Below, in pieces: positions 26,153 to 36,385 of a stretch of DNA of 64,000 bases. Position 1 is the first letter of the stretch; every line of letters begins with the position of its first letter. Both the position numbers and the translations under genes were made by a program. This DNA is from Streptomyces sp. NBC_01142 (GTDB lineage Bacteria > Actinomycetota > Actinomycetes > Streptomycetales > Streptomycetaceae), in the NCBI RefSeq assembly GCF_026341125.1, contig NZ_JAPEOR010000002.1, positions 1,860,001-1,924,000 on the forward strand. Direction: 5' to 3'. Below the pieces are notes generated by a model. The model saw only the letters and a list, made by a program, of their open reading frames with translations, was not told where the DNA came from and did no database searches.

Positions 26153-27030
26153 GGGGCGCGCGCGGAACCGGCGCCCTGCGGAGACCGGGCCCGGCAAACG
26201 AGCGGCCCGGCAGCACCGGCGACCCCGCGCGAGGAGCGGGGCCGGCGGGACCGGCGAAGCTGTGCAGGGACTTGGCCCCCGCCCCGCGGAAAGCCGGCCC
26301 CGCGGGGAACCGGCGACGTGCGGAGAGCGGGCCCCGGCAGGGAACCGGCGACGGGCGGAGAGCGGGCCCCGGCAGGGAACCGGCGACGGGCGGAGAGCGG
26401 GCCCCGGCAGGGAACCGGCGACGGGCGGAGAGCGGGGCTCGGCGATTCCGGCCACCCCCGCGCGAGGAGCGGAGGCCCACGGTAATGGCGCCTCCCGCGC
26501 GAGGAGCGCGATCGGCGAAGACGTGCGGGTTCCAGCCGTTCGGCCGCGGCGCGAAGCTGCCGCCCCGCGGCCGGGCCCGTCGCCCGGCATCCCTCACCCG
26601 GTGAAGCCCGACCGGCACTTGGGCCCGTCCTGCCCAGGGCCCTCCTGCCCACGCGGTGGATCGGCGGAGGAGGCAGCCCTCGACTGCTGCCCTGTACGCG
26701 CCCGACAGAGGCCTGCTGGGCGCTGAGGAGCCCGGGCCGGGACCACCCGCCGCCTGCGGGGCGTGCGGCGCGCAGCAGCACGGCTGCCGCTCCTGGCACC
26801 GAGGCACCGTCTCACGGCGTCCCCCGCGCCCCGAAGGCAGACCCGGGAGTTGAGCGCGTCGTGCAGGCGTCCAGCAGTGTCCTGCACGGCCGTTGGCCCG
26901 GTCGTGAGGCGCAAAGCCGCGGCCCCGTGTCCCGCAACCCGGCAGGGCGGAACCCGTCGGGCCCACGCCCACACCCCGGTGGCCCACATCCCGGACCGGC
27001 TCACCTTGGGGGCCACCCCTGGACACAAAC
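26153..27030. repeat. Gene-free 0.9-kb stretch with 35-bp tandem array
   Basis: No convincing gene. The core is four head-to-tail copies of a 35-bp unit starting GGAACCGGCGACGGGCGGAG (26306-26340, 26341-26375, 26376-26410, 26411-26445; the middle two identical, the last diverged). CCGCGCGAGGAGCG-like motifs recur near 26226, 26457 and 26497. Open frames across it have repeat-driven composition and no ribosome sites. Confidence 0.8.
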
Positions 27031-27049
27031 TGAGGTTAGGCTAACCTAC
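27031..27049. promoter_or_regulatory. Iron box (DmdR1/IdeR) before desE
   Basis: TGAGGTTAGGCTAACCTAC is a near-perfect inverted repeat matching the actinobacterial iron-box consensus TTAGGTTAGGCTAACCTAA. It lies 53 bases before the desE start. Repression by the Fe(II)-bound DtxR-type regulator DmdR1 is expected. Confidence 0.93.
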
Positions 27050-27101
27050 GTTCGAACTGTCCAGTGGCCAGAAATCGATACGTACGAAAGCGGACATCAT
27101 C

Positions 27102-28127
27102 ATGCCCAACGCCCGCCCCTCCCAACTCACCCGTCGCGGCCTGCTCGCCGCCGGCAGCGCGCTCGGGCTCGGCGCCGCTCTTGCCGCCTGCGGCACGGGC
27201 GACGACAAGGGCGGCGCAGGCAAGGCCGACGGGAAGTCCGGTCCCTGGTCCTTCAAGGACGACCGCGGCACCACCGTGAAGCTGGACTCCACCCCCAAGA
27301 ACATCGTCGCCTTCACCGGCACGGCCGCCGCCCTCTACGACTACGGCGTCCACGTCAAGGGCGTCTTCGGCCCGACGACGACCCCGGACGACAAGCCCGA
27401 CGTCCAGGCCGGCGACCTCGATGTCACCAAGGTCGAGGTCATCGGCAACGCCTACGGCGAGTTCAAGATCGAGAAGTACGTGGCCCTCGCGCCCGACCTG
27501 CTGATCACGAACATGTGGGCCAAGGACGACCCGTGGTACGTCCCGCCGCAGTCCAAGGACAAGATCATGAAGGTCGCCGACAGCGTGCTGCTGTGGGCCG
27601 CCGAGACCACCATGCAGAAGGCCCTGGAGCGCAACGCCGAGCTCGCCGCGTCGCTCGGCGGCGACGTCAAGGGCAAGAAGGCCACCGACGCCAAGGCCCG
27701 CTTCGAGAAGGCCGCCGCCCGGCTGCGCGCCGCCGCGAAGTCCAAGCCCGGCATCAAGGTCCTCATCGGCTCCGGCAGCCAGGACCTCTTCTACGTCTCC
27801 GTGCCGAAGATGTCCGCCGACACGCTCTACTTCCAGGAGCTGGGCGTGAAGTTCGTCGAGCCGAAGCCCGACAAGGATGGCTTCTTCGAGCCTCTCAGCT
27901 GGGAGAACGCCGGCAAGTACGGCGCCGACGTCATCATCCTGGACAACCGCACCGGCACCCTGCAGGCCGACTCCCTGAAGAGCAAGCCGACCTGGGCCAA
28001 GCTGCCCGCCGTCAAGGCCGGCCAGGTCATCCCGCGCGTCACGGAGCCGATCTACTCCTACGACAAGTGCGCGCCGATCCTCGAGGACCTCGCGAAGGCC
28101 ATCGAGACCGCGAAGAAGGTCGCCTGA
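27102..28127 (+). CDS. desE: Ferrioxamine-binding lipoprotein DesE
   Basis: Periplasmic-binding-protein-type siderophore receptor, 341 residues. The N-terminus combines a twin-arginine pair (R11-R12, LTRRGLLAAG) with a lipobox ending at Cys30 (LAAC), so it is probably a Tat-exported lipoprotein. The two-lobed FhuD/TroA-like fold shows in FKDDRGTTVKLDSTPKNIVAFTGTAAAL and the long helix linking the lobes (about 165-210). It captures ferrioxamine for an ABC importer encoded elsewhere. An iron box precedes it; the siderophore-interacting protein gene follows two bases after its stop. Confidence 0.92.
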   Translation: MPNARPSQLTRRGLLAAGSALGLGAALAACGTGDDKGGAGKADGKSGPWSFKDDRGTTVKLDSTPKNIVAFTGTAAALYDYGVHVKGVFGPTTTPDDKPDVQAGDLDVTKVEVIGNAYGEFKIEKYVALAPDLLITNMWAKDDPWYVPPQSKDKIMKVADSVLLWAAETTMQKALERNAELAASLGGDVKGKKATDAKARFEKAAARLRAAAKSKPGIKVLIGSGSQDLFYVSVPKMSADTLYFQELGVKFVEPKPDKDGFFEPLSWENAGKYGADVIILDNRTGTLQADSLKSKPTWAKLPAVKAGQVIPRVTEPIYSYDKCAPILEDLAKAIETAKKVA

Positions 28128-28129
28128 CC

Positions 28130-29002
28130 ATGACGACGCCGGCCGAGCTCGCCCCGTTCCGCTTCTTCGACCTTCAGGTTGTACGGACCCGGCGGCTCGG
28201 CCCGTCCATGGTCCGGATCACCTTCGGGGGCGAGGACCTCAAGGACTTCGCCGCCGGAGGCCGCGACCAGTCCCTCTCGCTCTTCCTGCCGCACCCCGGC
28301 CAGGACGAACCGGTCGTACCGGTGGACCCGGGCGGGGACATGTACGCGACGCTCGGCGCGTGGCGGGCCATGCCCGACGACGTACGGGCCGTCATGCGCT
28401 CGTACACCGTGCGGGAGCAGCGGCGCGAACCGAACGAGGTCGACATCGACTTCGCGCTCCACGCTGCGCCGTCGGCCGCTGACGCGGCCGGCGTCGGACC
28501 GGCCTGCCACTGGGCGGGCCAGGCCGCGCCCGGCCACCGTGTGAAGGTGCTCGGCCCCGCCGTCACCGACAACACCGGCGTACGCTGCCGGCCGCCCGAG
28601 GACACCGACTGGGTGCTGATCTGGGCGGACGAGACGGCGCTTCCCGCCGCCGCGGCGATCCTGGAGTGGCTCCCGGCCGGCCTGAAGGCCCGGGTCTGGC
28701 TCGAGGTGCAGCACGCCGAGGACCGCCAGGAGCTGAAGACGGCCGCGGACGCCGCCATCACCTGGCTCGTGCGGGACGAGGGCGCCCCGTCCGCCCCGGA
28801 GGCGGTCGGTGCCGCCGAGTTCCCCGACGGCACTCCGTACGCATGGATCGCCGGCGAGTCGGGCAGCGTCAAGGCCCTTCGCCGTCATCTCGTGGGCGAC
28901 CGTCAGATCGACCGCCGCCGTGTCACGTTCGTCGGCTACTGGCGGCGCGGCGTGAGCGAGGACGGACTGCGCGAGGAAACCCCGGCCGAAGAAACCGACT
29001 AG
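28130..29002 (+). CDS. Siderophore-interacting protein (ferric-siderophore reductase)
   Basis: Flavin-dependent SIP-family reductase of 290 residues that releases iron from the imported siderophore. The FAD-binding site is seen as RSYTVREQRREPNEVDIDFALH (around 105-125); the NAD(P)H-type domain as DWVLIWADETALPAAAAILEWLP and PYAWIAGESGSVKALRRHL. The C-terminal tail is Glu/Thr-rich. It lies two bases after desE and shares its iron-regulated promoter. Often called desF in recent work; I leave the symbol open. Confidence 0.9.
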   Translation: MTTPAELAPFRFFDLQVVRTRRLGPSMVRITFGGEDLKDFAAGGRDQSLSLFLPHPGQDEPVVPVDPGGDMYATLGAWRAMPDDVRAVMRSYTVREQRREPNEVDIDFALHAAPSAADAAGVGPACHWAGQAAPGHRVKVLGPAVTDNTGVRCRPPEDTDWVLIWADETALPAAAAILEWLPAGLKARVWLEVQHAEDRQELKTAADAAITWLVRDEGAPSAPEAVGAAEFPDGTPYAWIAGESGSVKALRRHLVGDRQIDRRRVTFVGYWRRGVSEDGLREETPAEETD

Positions 29003-29191
29003 GCCGAAGAGGCCGTCCGGGCGGAGGCAGCCGCCTGGAGGCCCGAGGAAGCAGGCCAGGCGGAGGAGCCGACCAGGCCGATGAGGCCGAACCGGCTACC
29101 CCGGCCCACGAGTTCACCCGGTCGACGGACATGTGAACAACGGCACAACAGATAGGCCCCATGGGGGGTGATGGTCCGCTGACATCGAAAC
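29003..29191. other. Spacer between the two des transcription units
   Basis: Purine-rich stretch with loosely repeated GGCCGA/GAGGCC words after the reductase gene; it looks like decayed extension of that gene's Glu-rich tail. No gene or hairpin with a T-run is seen. Confidence 0.5.
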
Positions 29192-29210
29192 TTAGGTTAG
29201 GCTAACCTTA
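29192..29210. promoter_or_regulatory. Iron box (DmdR1/IdeR) before desA
   Basis: TTAGGTTAGGCTAACCTTA, one of the best possible matches to the consensus, 76 bases upstream of desA. It should make desABCD inducible by iron starvation. Confidence 0.95.
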
Positions 29211-29286
29211 CCTCGAGTCGCCCCTCACCCCCCTCTCCTGTCCCCTGAGGAAGCGACCAAGTCCCCGTACCTGGGAGGACATTGCA

Positions 29287-30762
29287 ATGCGCTCGCACCT
29301 GCTCAATGACGCAACGGCGGAGCACTACCGACGCTCCGTGACCGAAGGAGTCGAGCGGGTGGCGAACCGACTCGCCACAACCCGACGGCCGTTCACGGGC
29401 GTGACCCCCGACGAGCTCGCTCCGGTGGTCTCCGCGGTCGACCTGGACCAGCCCCTGGGCGATGCCTCCGCCGCCCTCGACGAGCTGGAGACCGTCTATC
29501 TCCGTGACGCCGTCTACTTCCACCACCCCCGCTACCTCGGCCACCTCAACTGCCCGGTCGTCATCCCGGCCGTTCTCGGCGAGGCCGTGCTCTCCGCCGT
29601 CAACTCCTCGCTCGACACCTGGGACCAGAGCGCCGGCGGCACCCTCATCGAGCGCCGCCTGATCGACTGGACCTCGCAGCGAATAGGCTTCGGCCCGGCC
29701 GCGGACGGTGTGTTCACCAGTGGCGGTACGCAGTCCAACCTCCAGGCGCTGCTGCTCGCCCGTGAGGAGGCCAAGACCTCCGACCTCGCGAAACTGCGTA
29801 TCTTCACCTCGGAGTGCAGCCACTTCAGCGTGCAGAAGTCGGCGAAGCTGCTCGGACTCGGCCCCGATGCTGTCGTCTCGATCCCCGCCGACCGCAACAA
29901 GCGGATGCAGACGGTCACGCTCGCCGCCGAGCTGGCGCGCTGCGCGGACGAGGGCCTGACCCCCATGGCCGTCGTCGCCACCGCCGGCACCACCGACTTC
30001 GGCTCCATCGACCCGCTGCCCGAGATCGCCGAGCTGGCCGAGCAGTACGGCACCTGGATGCACGTGGACGCGGCGTACGGCTGCGGACTGCTCGCCTCCC
30101 TCACCCGCCGCCACCTCCTGGACGGCATCGAGCGCGCGGACTCGGTCACCATGGACTACCACAAGTCCTTCTTCCAGCCGGTGAGCTCGTCCGCGATCCT
30201 GGTACGGGACGGGGCCACGCTCCGGCACGCCACGTACCACGCGGACTACCTCAACCCGCGGCAAACGCTCGAAGTGGGGGAACCTCCCGTGCCCGAAGGG
30301 CTGCGGGGGAGCATCCCCAACCAGGTCGACAAGTCCCTCCAGACCACGCGCCGCTTCGACGCGCTCAAGCTCTGGATGACACTGCGCGTGATGGGCGCCG
30401 ACGGTGTCGGACAGCTCTTCGACGAGGTCTGCGACCTGGCCGCGGCCGGCTGGGAGATGCTCGCCGCCGACCCGCGCTACGACGTCGTGGTCCAGCCTCA
30501 GCTGTCCACCCTGGTCTACCGGTACATCCCCGAGGCCCTCACCAGTCCCACGCTGATCGACCGCGCCAACCTCCACGCCCGCAAGGCGCTCTTCGCGTCC
30601 GGCGAGGCCGTGGTCGCCGGCACCAAGGTCGACGGCCGCCAGTACCTGAAGTTCACCCTGCTCAACCCTGAGACGACTACCGAAGACATCGCCGCCGTCC
30701 TCGAGCTGATTGCCGGTCACGCCGAGCAGTACCTTGGAGAGAACCTTGTCCACGCTTCCTGA
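29287..30762 (+). CDS. desA: Lysine decarboxylase DesA
   Basis: PLP-dependent decarboxylase (group II, 491 residues) making cadaverine from lysine, first step of desferrioxamine synthesis. PLP site residues: [12 protein letters not shown] phosphate loop, [14 protein letters not shown] and [14 protein letters not shown] (Asp contacting the pyridine ring), and the Schiff-base Lys in [17 protein letters not shown] precedes the ATG. First gene of the desABCD operon; its 3' end overlaps the desB start. Confidence 0.95.
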   Translation: MRSHLLNDATAEHYRRSVTEGVERVANRLATTRRPFTGVTPDELAPVVSAVDLDQPLGDASAALDELETVYLRDAVYFHHPRYLGHLNCPVVIPAVLGEAVLSAVNSSLDTWDQSAGGTLIERRLIDWTSQRIGFGPAADGVFTSGGTQSNLQALLLAREEAKTSDLAKLRIFTSECSHFSVQKSAKLLGLGPDAVVSIPADRNKRMQTVTLAAELARCADEGLTPMAVVATAGTTDFGSIDPLPEIAELAEQYGTWMHVDAAYGCGLLASLTRRHLLDGIERADSVTMDYHKSFFQPVSSSAILVRDGATLRHATYHADYLNPRQTLEVGEPPVPEGLRGSIPNQVDKSLQTTRRFDALKLWMTLRVMGADGVGQLFDEVCDLAAAGWEMLAADPRYDVVVQPQLSTLVYRYIPEALTSPTLIDRANLHARKALFASGEAVVAGTKVDGRQYLKFTLLNPETTTEDIAAVLELIAGHAEQYLGENLVHAS

Positions 30763-32023
30763 ACCCCGTGAGACGTACGACTTCATCGGGATCGGGCTCG
30801 GCCCCTTCAATCTCGGCCTCGCCTGCCTGACCGAGCCGATCGACGAACTGAGCGGCCTGTTCCTGGAATCCAAGCCGAACTTCGAATGGCACTCGGGGAT
30901 GTTCCTCGAGGGCGCCCACCTCCAGACTCCCTTCATGTCGGACCTGGTCACCCTCGCCGACCCCACCTCGCCCTACTCCTTCCTGAACTACCTGAAGGAA
31001 TCGGGGCGGCTGTACTCCTTCTACATCCGCGAGAACTTCTATCCGCTGCGGACCGAGTACAACGACTACTGCCGCTGGGCCGCCGCCAAGCTGCGCAGCG
31101 TCCGTTTCCACCAGACCGTGGCCTCGGTGTCGTACGACGCAGAGGGCGAGGTGTACGTCGTGCGCACCGCCGACGACGTATTCCGTGCCCGCCGTCTCGT
31201 CCTGGGCACCGGCACCCCGCCTTACATCCCCGAGGCCTGCCAGGACCTCGGCGGCGACTTCCTGCACAACTCCCGCTACCTGGACCACAAGGAAGCGCTG
31301 CAGCAGAAGGAGTCGATCACTCTCGTCGGCAGCGGCCAGAGCGCGGCGGAGATCTACTACGACCTGCTCTCCGAGATCGATGTGCACGGCTACCGGCTCA
31401 ACTGGGTCACGCGCTCCTCGCGGTTCTTCCCGCTGGAGTACACCAAGCTCACGCTGGAAATGACCTCGCCGGAGTACATCGACTACTTCCACGCACTGCC
31501 GGAGACCACCCGCTACCGGCTGGAGACGGAGCAGAAGGGCCTGTTCAAGGGCATCGACGGGGAGCTGATCGACTCGATCTTCGATCTGCTCTACCAGAAG
31601 AGCCTCAAGGGCCCGGTCCCCACCCGGCTGCTGACCAACTCCGCGCTGCTGAGCGCCGGTTACGAGAACGGCACCTACACCCTCGGGCTGCGTCAGGAGG
31701 AGCAGGGCAAGGAGTTCGAGCTGAGCACCGAGGGCCTGATCCTGGCCACCGGGTACAAGTACGTCACTCCCGCGTTCCTGGAGCCCGTCGCCGGCCGGAT
31801 CCGCCGGGACGGCCAAGGCCGCTTCGACGTCGCCCGCAACTACTCCATCGACACCGCCGGGCACGAGATCTTCCTGCAGAACGCGAGCGTGCACACGCAC
31901 TCGATCACCTCGCCCGACCTGGGCATGGGCGCGTACCGCAACGCGTACATCATCGGTGAGCTGCTGGGGACCGAGTACTACCCCGTAGAAAAGTCCATCG
32001 CGTTCCAGGAGTTCTCCGTATGA
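30749..32023 (+). CDS. desB: Cadaverine N-monooxygenase DesB
   Basis: FAD/NADPH-dependent N-hydroxylating monooxygenase of the lysine/ornithine hydroxylase family, about 424 residues; converts cadaverine to N-hydroxycadaverine. FAD motif [16 protein letters not shown] near the N-terminus, NADPH motif [18 protein letters not shown] around residues 190-207, and the C-terminal [16 protein letters not shown] take the TTG at 30749 as start because GGAGAG lies just upstream and the protein then begins [15 protein letters not shown]; it overlaps desA by 14 bases. An ATG at 30710 is the alternative. Confidence 0.93.
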   Translation, partial: STLPEPRETYDFIGIGLGPFNLGLACLTEPIDELSGLFLESKPNFEWHSGMFLEGAHLQTPFMSDLVTLADPTSPYSFLNYLKESGRLYSFYIRENFYPLRTEYNDYCRWAAAKLRSVRFHQTVASVSYDAEGEVYVVRTADDVFRARRLVLGTGTPPYIPEACQDLGGDFLHNSRYLDHKEALQQKESITLVGSGQSAAEIYYDLLSEIDVHGYRLNWVTRSSRFFPLEYTKLTLEMTSPEYIDYFHALPETTRYRLETEQKGLFKGIDGELIDSIFDLLYQKSLKGPVPTRLLTNSALLSAGYENGTYTLGLRQEEQGKEFELSTEGLILATGYKYVTPAFLEPVAGRIRRDGQGRFDVARNYSIDTAGHEIFLQNASVHTHSITSPDLGMGAYRNAYIIGELLGTEYYPVEKSIAFQEFSV

Positions 32024-32550
32024 CCTTCTCCGTCCGCCCCCTCGACCCCTTCTCCGACGCGGAGCTGCTGCACGGGTGGGTCACCCACCCCAAGGCCGCG
32101 TTCTGGATGATGCAGGACGCAAAGCTCCAGGACGTGGAGCGCGAGTACATGGCGATATCCGCCCATGAGCACCACCACGCCTTCATAGGCCTCAAGGACG
32201 GTGAGCCCGTCTTCCTGATGGAGCGCTACGACCCGGCGCATGTCGAGCTGAAGGGTCTGTACGACGCCCGGCCGGGCGACGTCGGCATGCACTTCCTGGT
32301 CGCGCCGACCGACACGCCTGTGCACGGCTTCACCCGCGACGTGATCACCGCGGTGATGGAGGAGCTGTTCGCGGACGAGACCACCCAGCGTGTCGTGGTC
32401 GAGCCGGATGTGCGCAACAAGGCCGTCCACGCCCTCAACGAGGCGGTGGGCTTCGAGATCGTCGAGAAGATCGAGAAGCCGGAGAAGGACGCGTATCTGA
32501 GCGTGTGCACGCGCGAGCAGTTCATGGCTGCGCGAGAGGTGGCCCGATGA
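32020..32550 (+). CDS. desC: N-hydroxycadaverine acyltransferase DesC
   Basis: GNAT-type acyltransferase of 176 residues that acylates N-hydroxycadaverine with succinyl-CoA or acetyl-CoA. The family's acyl-CoA region is seen in [29 protein letters not shown] and [22 protein letters not shown]; it resembles the IucB/RhbD acyltransferases. ATGA overlaps join it to desB upstream (32020) and desD downstream (32547), so the three are translationally coupled. Confidence 0.94.
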   Translation: MTFSVRPLDPFSDAELLHGWVTHPKAAFWMMQDAKLQDVEREYMAISAHEHHHAFIGLKDGEPVFLMERYDPAHVELKGLYDARPGDVGMHFLVAPTDTPVHGFTRDVITAVMEELFADETTQRVVVEPDVRNKAVHALNEAVGFEIVEKIEKPEKDAYLSVCTREQFMAAREVAR

Positions 32551-34331
32551 GCCTCGCCGACGCCGTATCGCATCTGACCCCCGAACTGTGGGAGCAGGCC
32601 AACCGGCTGCTCGTCCGCAAGGCGCTCGCGGAGTTCTCCCACGAGCGGCTGCTGACCCCCGAGGCGCTCGGCCAGGAGGACCGCTACCGCGTCCTCAGCG
32701 ACGACTCTGCCACCGAGTACCGCTTCACCGCACGCCGGTTCGCCCTCGACCACTGGCAGGTCTCCGCCGAATCGATCACCTGCCACCGCGACGGCTCCGA
32801 GCAGCCCTTGGACGCGCTCGACTTCTTCATCGAGCTGCGCGGTGCGCTCGGCCTGAGCGACGAGATCCTGCCGGTCTATCTGGAGGAGATCTCCTCCACC
32901 CTCTCCGGCACGGCGTACAAGCTCACCAAGAAGCAGGTGACCTCCGCCGAGCTGGTGACGGCGGGCTTCCAGGCGATCGAGACCGGGATGACCGAGGGCC
33001 ACCCCTGCTTCGTCGCCAACAACGGCCGGCTCGGCTTCGGGGTGCACGAGTACCTCTCGTACGCCCCCGAGACAGCGAGCGAGGTCCGCCTCGTCTGGCT
33101 GGCGGCGCGACGCGACCGCGCCACCTTCACCTCGGGCGCCGGACTGGACTACGAGTCGCTGATCCGCGCCGAGCTCGGCGAGGCCACTCTCGCCCGCTTC
33201 GGCGGTCAGCTCAACGCACTCGGCCTGGACCTGGCCGACTACTTCCTGCTGCCCGTGCACCCCTGGCAGTGGTGGAACAAGCTCTCCGTCACCTTCGCCG
33301 CCGAGGTCGCCCAGCAGCGCCTGGTCTGCCTGGGAGCGGGTGACGACGCGTACCTCGCCCAGCAGTCGATCCGTACCTTCTTCAACACGAGCGACCCGGG
33401 CAAGCACTACGTCAAGACCGCGCTGTCCGTCCTCAACATGGGCTTCATGCGGGGCCTGTCGGCCGCGTACATGGAGGCGACCCCGGCGATCAACGACTGG
33501 CTCGCGGCCCTGATCGACAGCGACGACCTCCTCAAGGCGGCCCGCTTCTCGATCATCAAGGAGCGGGCGGCGATCGGCTACCACCACCGCCAGTACGAGC
33601 GGGCGACCGACCGCTACTCCCCGTACCGCAAGATGCTGGCCGCGCTCTGGCGCGAGAGCCCGGTGCCCACGGTGCGGGACGGCGAACGGCTGGCGACCAT
33701 GGCGTCGCTGGTCCATGTGGACCACGAGGGCGCGTCGTTCGCCGGTGCGCTGATCGACCAGTCGGGTCTGACTCCCGCCGAGTGGCTGCGCGGCTACCTG
33801 GACGCGTATCTCGTCCCGGTGCTGCACAGCTTCTACGCCTACGACCTGGTGTTCATGCCGCACGGCGAGAACGTCATCCTGGTCATCGGCGAGGACGGCA
33901 CGGTCCAGCGGACGATCTTCAAGGACATCGCCGAGGAGATCGCGGTGATGGACGCGGACGCGGTCCTGCCGCCGGCCGTGGAGCGGGTCCGGGTGGACGT
34001 CCCCGACGACATGAAGCTGCTCTCCCTCTTCACGGATGTCTTCGACTGCTTCTTCCGCTTCCTGGGCGCGGCGCTGGCCGCCGAGGGCCGGCTGGACGAG
34101 GAGACGTTCTGGCGGACGGTTGCCGAGTGCGTCACCGGGTACCAGGAGTCGGCGCCGCATCTGGCCGACAAGTTCGCGGAGTACGACATGTTCGCCGGGG
34201 AGTTCGCGCTCTCCTGCCTCAACCGGCTCCAGCTGCGCAACAACAAGCAGATGGTGGACCTCGCCGACCCGTCGGGTGCGCTCCAGCTCGTCGGCTCGCT
34301 CGAGAACCCGATCGCGCGGTTCTCCCACTGA
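32547..34331 (+). CDS. desD: Desferrioxamine synthetase DesD
   Basis: NRPS-independent siderophore synthetase (IucA/IucC family), 594 residues, which oligomerises and macrocyclises hydroxy-succinyl-cadaverine using ATP to give desferrioxamine E/B. Seen: GHPCFVANNGRLGFGVHEYLSYAPE (nucleotide/phosphate region), LLPVHPWQWWNK, KTALSVLNMGFMRGLSAAYM and HSFYAYDLVFMPHGENVILV (FhuF-like C-terminal half). Start at the ATG overlapping the desC stop. A strong hairpin terminator begins 5 bases after its stop. Confidence 0.95.
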   Translation: MSLADAVSHLTPELWEQANRLLVRKALAEFSHERLLTPEALGQEDRYRVLSDDSATEYRFTARRFALDHWQVSAESITCHRDGSEQPLDALDFFIELRGALGLSDEILPVYLEEISSTLSGTAYKLTKKQVTSAELVTAGFQAIETGMTEGHPCFVANNGRLGFGVHEYLSYAPETASEVRLVWLAARRDRATFTSGAGLDYESLIRAELGEATLARFGGQLNALGLDLADYFLLPVHPWQWWNKLSVTFAAEVAQQRLVCLGAGDDAYLAQQSIRTFFNTSDPGKHYVKTALSVLNMGFMRGLSAAYMEATPAINDWLAALIDSDDLLKAARFSIIKERAAIGYHHRQYERATDRYSPYRKMLAALWRESPVPTVRDGERLATMASLVHVDHEGASFAGALIDQSGLTPAEWLRGYLDAYLVPVLHSFYAYDLVFMPHGENVILVIGEDGTVQRTIFKDIAEEIAVMDADAVLPPAVERVRVDVPDDMKLLSLFTDVFDCFFRFLGAALAAEGRLDEETFWRTVAECVTGYQESAPHLADKFAEYDMFAGEFALSCLNRLQLRNNKQMVDLADPSGALQLVGSLENPIARFSH

Positions 34332-34336
34332 CAGGC

Positions 34337-34370
34337 GGGCGCCCGTGAATACGGTCCCTCACGGGCGCCC
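34337..34370. terminator. Terminator hairpin after desD
   Basis: Perfect 12-bp stem GGGCGCCCGTGA (34337-34348) and TCACGGGCGCCC (34359-34370), 10-base loop, ends the desABCD operon and may also serve the convergent hexosaminidase gene. Confidence 0.85.
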
Positions 34371-34447
34371 GTCTCTCCTTTCCTGTCCTCAGCTCTTTTC
34401 CTGTCCTCGACAACTCCTTCTTGCCCCCGATCGCCGGGCCGGCTCGA

Positions 34448-36085
34448 TCAGTCGGCCCAGGGCACCTGCGGCGAGCGGTAGAAGTCGATCCCGAGCGCCG
34501 CCATTCGCGGCCCCTGGGCCCCGAGCCGCACCTTGTAGGTCTCCCAGTCGTGCGTGGACGCCGGCGACCAGCCGAGCTCGGCGACGCCGGGGAGCCTCGG
34601 GAACGCCATGTACTCGATGTGGTCGCTGGTGGACAGCGTCTCCGTCCAGACCGGTGCCTCGACACCGAGCAGCGCCTGCTGCGGGACGCCGTCGAGGTAC
34701 GTCGCCGGATCCCAGTCGTACGAACGCTGAACCTCGACCAGGCCCGCCCAGTCCAGACCCAGCGGGGTGTCCTTGGTGTACTTCATGTCGAGGTACACCC
34801 GGTCGGCCGGGGAGAGGATCAGCCGGGTGCCCTTCTTCGCGGCGTCCGCCACCTGCTTGCGCTCGGCGGCGCTCGTCCGGTCGTAGCCCCAGTACTGCGC
34901 GACGGCGCCCTTCACGGGCCGGGCACCGGTCAGCTGGTGCCAGCCGACCACGGTCTTGCCGTACGTGTTCACCACTGCCTGGGCCTTGTCCATGAAGGCG
35001 GCATAGTCCTCATGGCTGGTGGAGTGGGCCTCGTCGCCGCCGATGTGCAGGTACTTCCCGGGGGTGAGCGCGGCCAGCTCACGGATCACGTCGTCCACGA
35101 AGTCGTACGTCACCTCCTTGGGCACGCACAGCGAGCTGAAGCCGACGGACGTGCCGGTGTAGAGCGGCGGGGCGATGCCGGAGCAGTTCAGTCCGGCGTA
35201 GGAGGCGAGGGCCGCGTTGGTGTGTCCCGGCATGTCGATCTCGGGGACGACCTCCAGATGCCGCGAGGCCGCGTGGCCCAGAATCTCCCTGTACTGCGCC
35301 TTGGTGTAGTGGCCGCCGGGCCCGCCGCCGACCTGGGTCGAGCCGCCGTACGTCGCGAGCCGCGGCCAGGAGTCGATGGCGATCCGCCAGCCCTGGTCGT
35401 CGGAGAGGTGCAGATGCAGCTTGTTGATCTTGTAGAGCGCCAGCTGGTCCATATAGCGCTTGACCTGGTCGACGGTGAAGAAGTGCCGGGAGACGTCGAG
35501 CATCGCGCCCCGGTAGGCGTAGCGCGGGGTGTCGGTGATGGTGCCGCCCGCGACCTGCCACGGCCCGGGCTGCCGGGTGCCCTTCTCCACCGAGGCGGGC
35601 AGCAGCTGACGCAGTGTCTGGACGGCGTGGAAGAGCCCGGCGGGCTTGCGGGCGGTCAGGGTGAGCGAGCCGCTCCCGGACTCCAGGCGGTAGCCCTCCT
35701 CACCCAGTGCGCGCTCGGAGGAGCTCAGTCGCAGCCGGATGCCGCCGGGGGCATGGCCGTCGGTGACGGGCAGGGCGTAGCCGGTGGAGGGCCGCAGCAC
35801 CTGGGCGAGGTACGTACCGATCCTGCGCCCTTCACTGGAGCCGTCGTCCACCCGGATCCCGGTGGCGGGGGTGAGGGTGTACGGCGATCCGCCCGGCCGT
35901 ACGGACGCGGGCGCGGGGACGATCTGGCCGAGCGGGCGGACGGCGCGGGGGACGTCGGCGGGGGTGTTGCCGGCGCCGACGGGCACGGCCGCGCCGTTGG
36001 AGGCCGCCACACACGAGAGAGCGGCCGCCGCGACGAGCAGCAGCGAACGGAACGGACGAGGGGGAGACGTTCTGGGCTGACTCAC
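34448..36085 (-). CDS. Secreted beta-N-acetylhexosaminidase (GH20)
   Basis: Family 20 hexosaminidase of about 545 residues that releases GlcNAc from chitobiose and related glycans outside the cell. N-terminal signal peptide (SLLLVAAAALSCVAASNGA), GH20b domain around 50-180, then the catalytic barrel: RGAMLDVSRHFFTVDQVKRYMDQLALYKINKLHLHLSDDQGWRI and the catalytic Asp-Glu pair in HIGGDEAHST, with substrate-assisted mechanism. C-terminal LPGVAELGWSP contains the conserved Glu/Trp. I prefer the GTG at 36085 (AAGGGA upstream) to the TTG at 36103. It would supply GlcNAc from chitin fragments, linking with the GH18 chitinase at 57.5 kb. Confidence 0.92.
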   Translation of the reverse strand: MSQPRTSPPRPFRSLLLVAAAALSCVAASNGAAVPVGAGNTPADVPRAVRPLGQIVPAPASVRPGGSPYTLTPATGIRVDDGSSEGRRIGTYLAQVLRPSTGYALPVTDGHAPGGIRLRLSSSERALGEEGYRLESGSGSLTLTARKPAGLFHAVQTLRQLLPASVEKGTRQPGPWQVAGGTITDTPRYAYRGAMLDVSRHFFTVDQVKRYMDQLALYKINKLHLHLSDDQGWRIAIDSWPRLATYGGSTQVGGGPGGHYTKAQYREILGHAASRHLEVVPEIDMPGHTNAALASYAGLNCSGIAPPLYTGTSVGFSSLCVPKEVTYDFVDDVIRELAALTPGKYLHIGGDEAHSTSHEDYAAFMDKAQAVVNTYGKTVVGWHQLTGARPVKGAVAQYWGYDRTSAAERKQVADAAKKGTRLILSPADRVYLDMKYTKDTPLGLDWAGLVEVQRSYDWDPATYLDGVPQQALLGVEAPVWTETLSTSDHIEYMAFPRLPGVAELGWSPASTHDWETYKVRLGAQGPRMAALGIDFYRSPQVPWAD

Positions 36086-36385
36086 AGGCGGGTGTCCCTT
36101 CAACGGGCGTCACAACTGTGGTGCAGGGCAACCGAACGGTCACCTGCGTACCGCGCGCCTCAACTCCGGTCAAGGTGCAGACCACACTGTGCCCACCCGG
36201 AGGACAACCCACGGCCTCCGGCCCAGACTCCACCCGCGCGCACCACCCGCCCACCGCAACGGTCTCCATATGCGGCTGCCCACCGGGGGCGCCGTGCCCG
36301 GCAGCGGCTCCGCCGCGGGCCGGACCCCGGCCGGGACTCCACCCTCGTGACCCCGTACGCAGTACCCCGGTGCGAGAATCCCCGC
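36086..36385. other. Divergent promoter region
   Basis: 300 bases between the hexosaminidase and DUF4429 genes. I looked for DasR-type sites (TGGTCTAGACCA) and found no good match. No small gene is evident. Confidence 0.45.

Noticed and set aside
26122..26726. Open frames of 150-160 residues in the 35-bp repeat region
   Set aside because: Composition is dictated by the repeats, there is no ribosome site and no recognisable domain.
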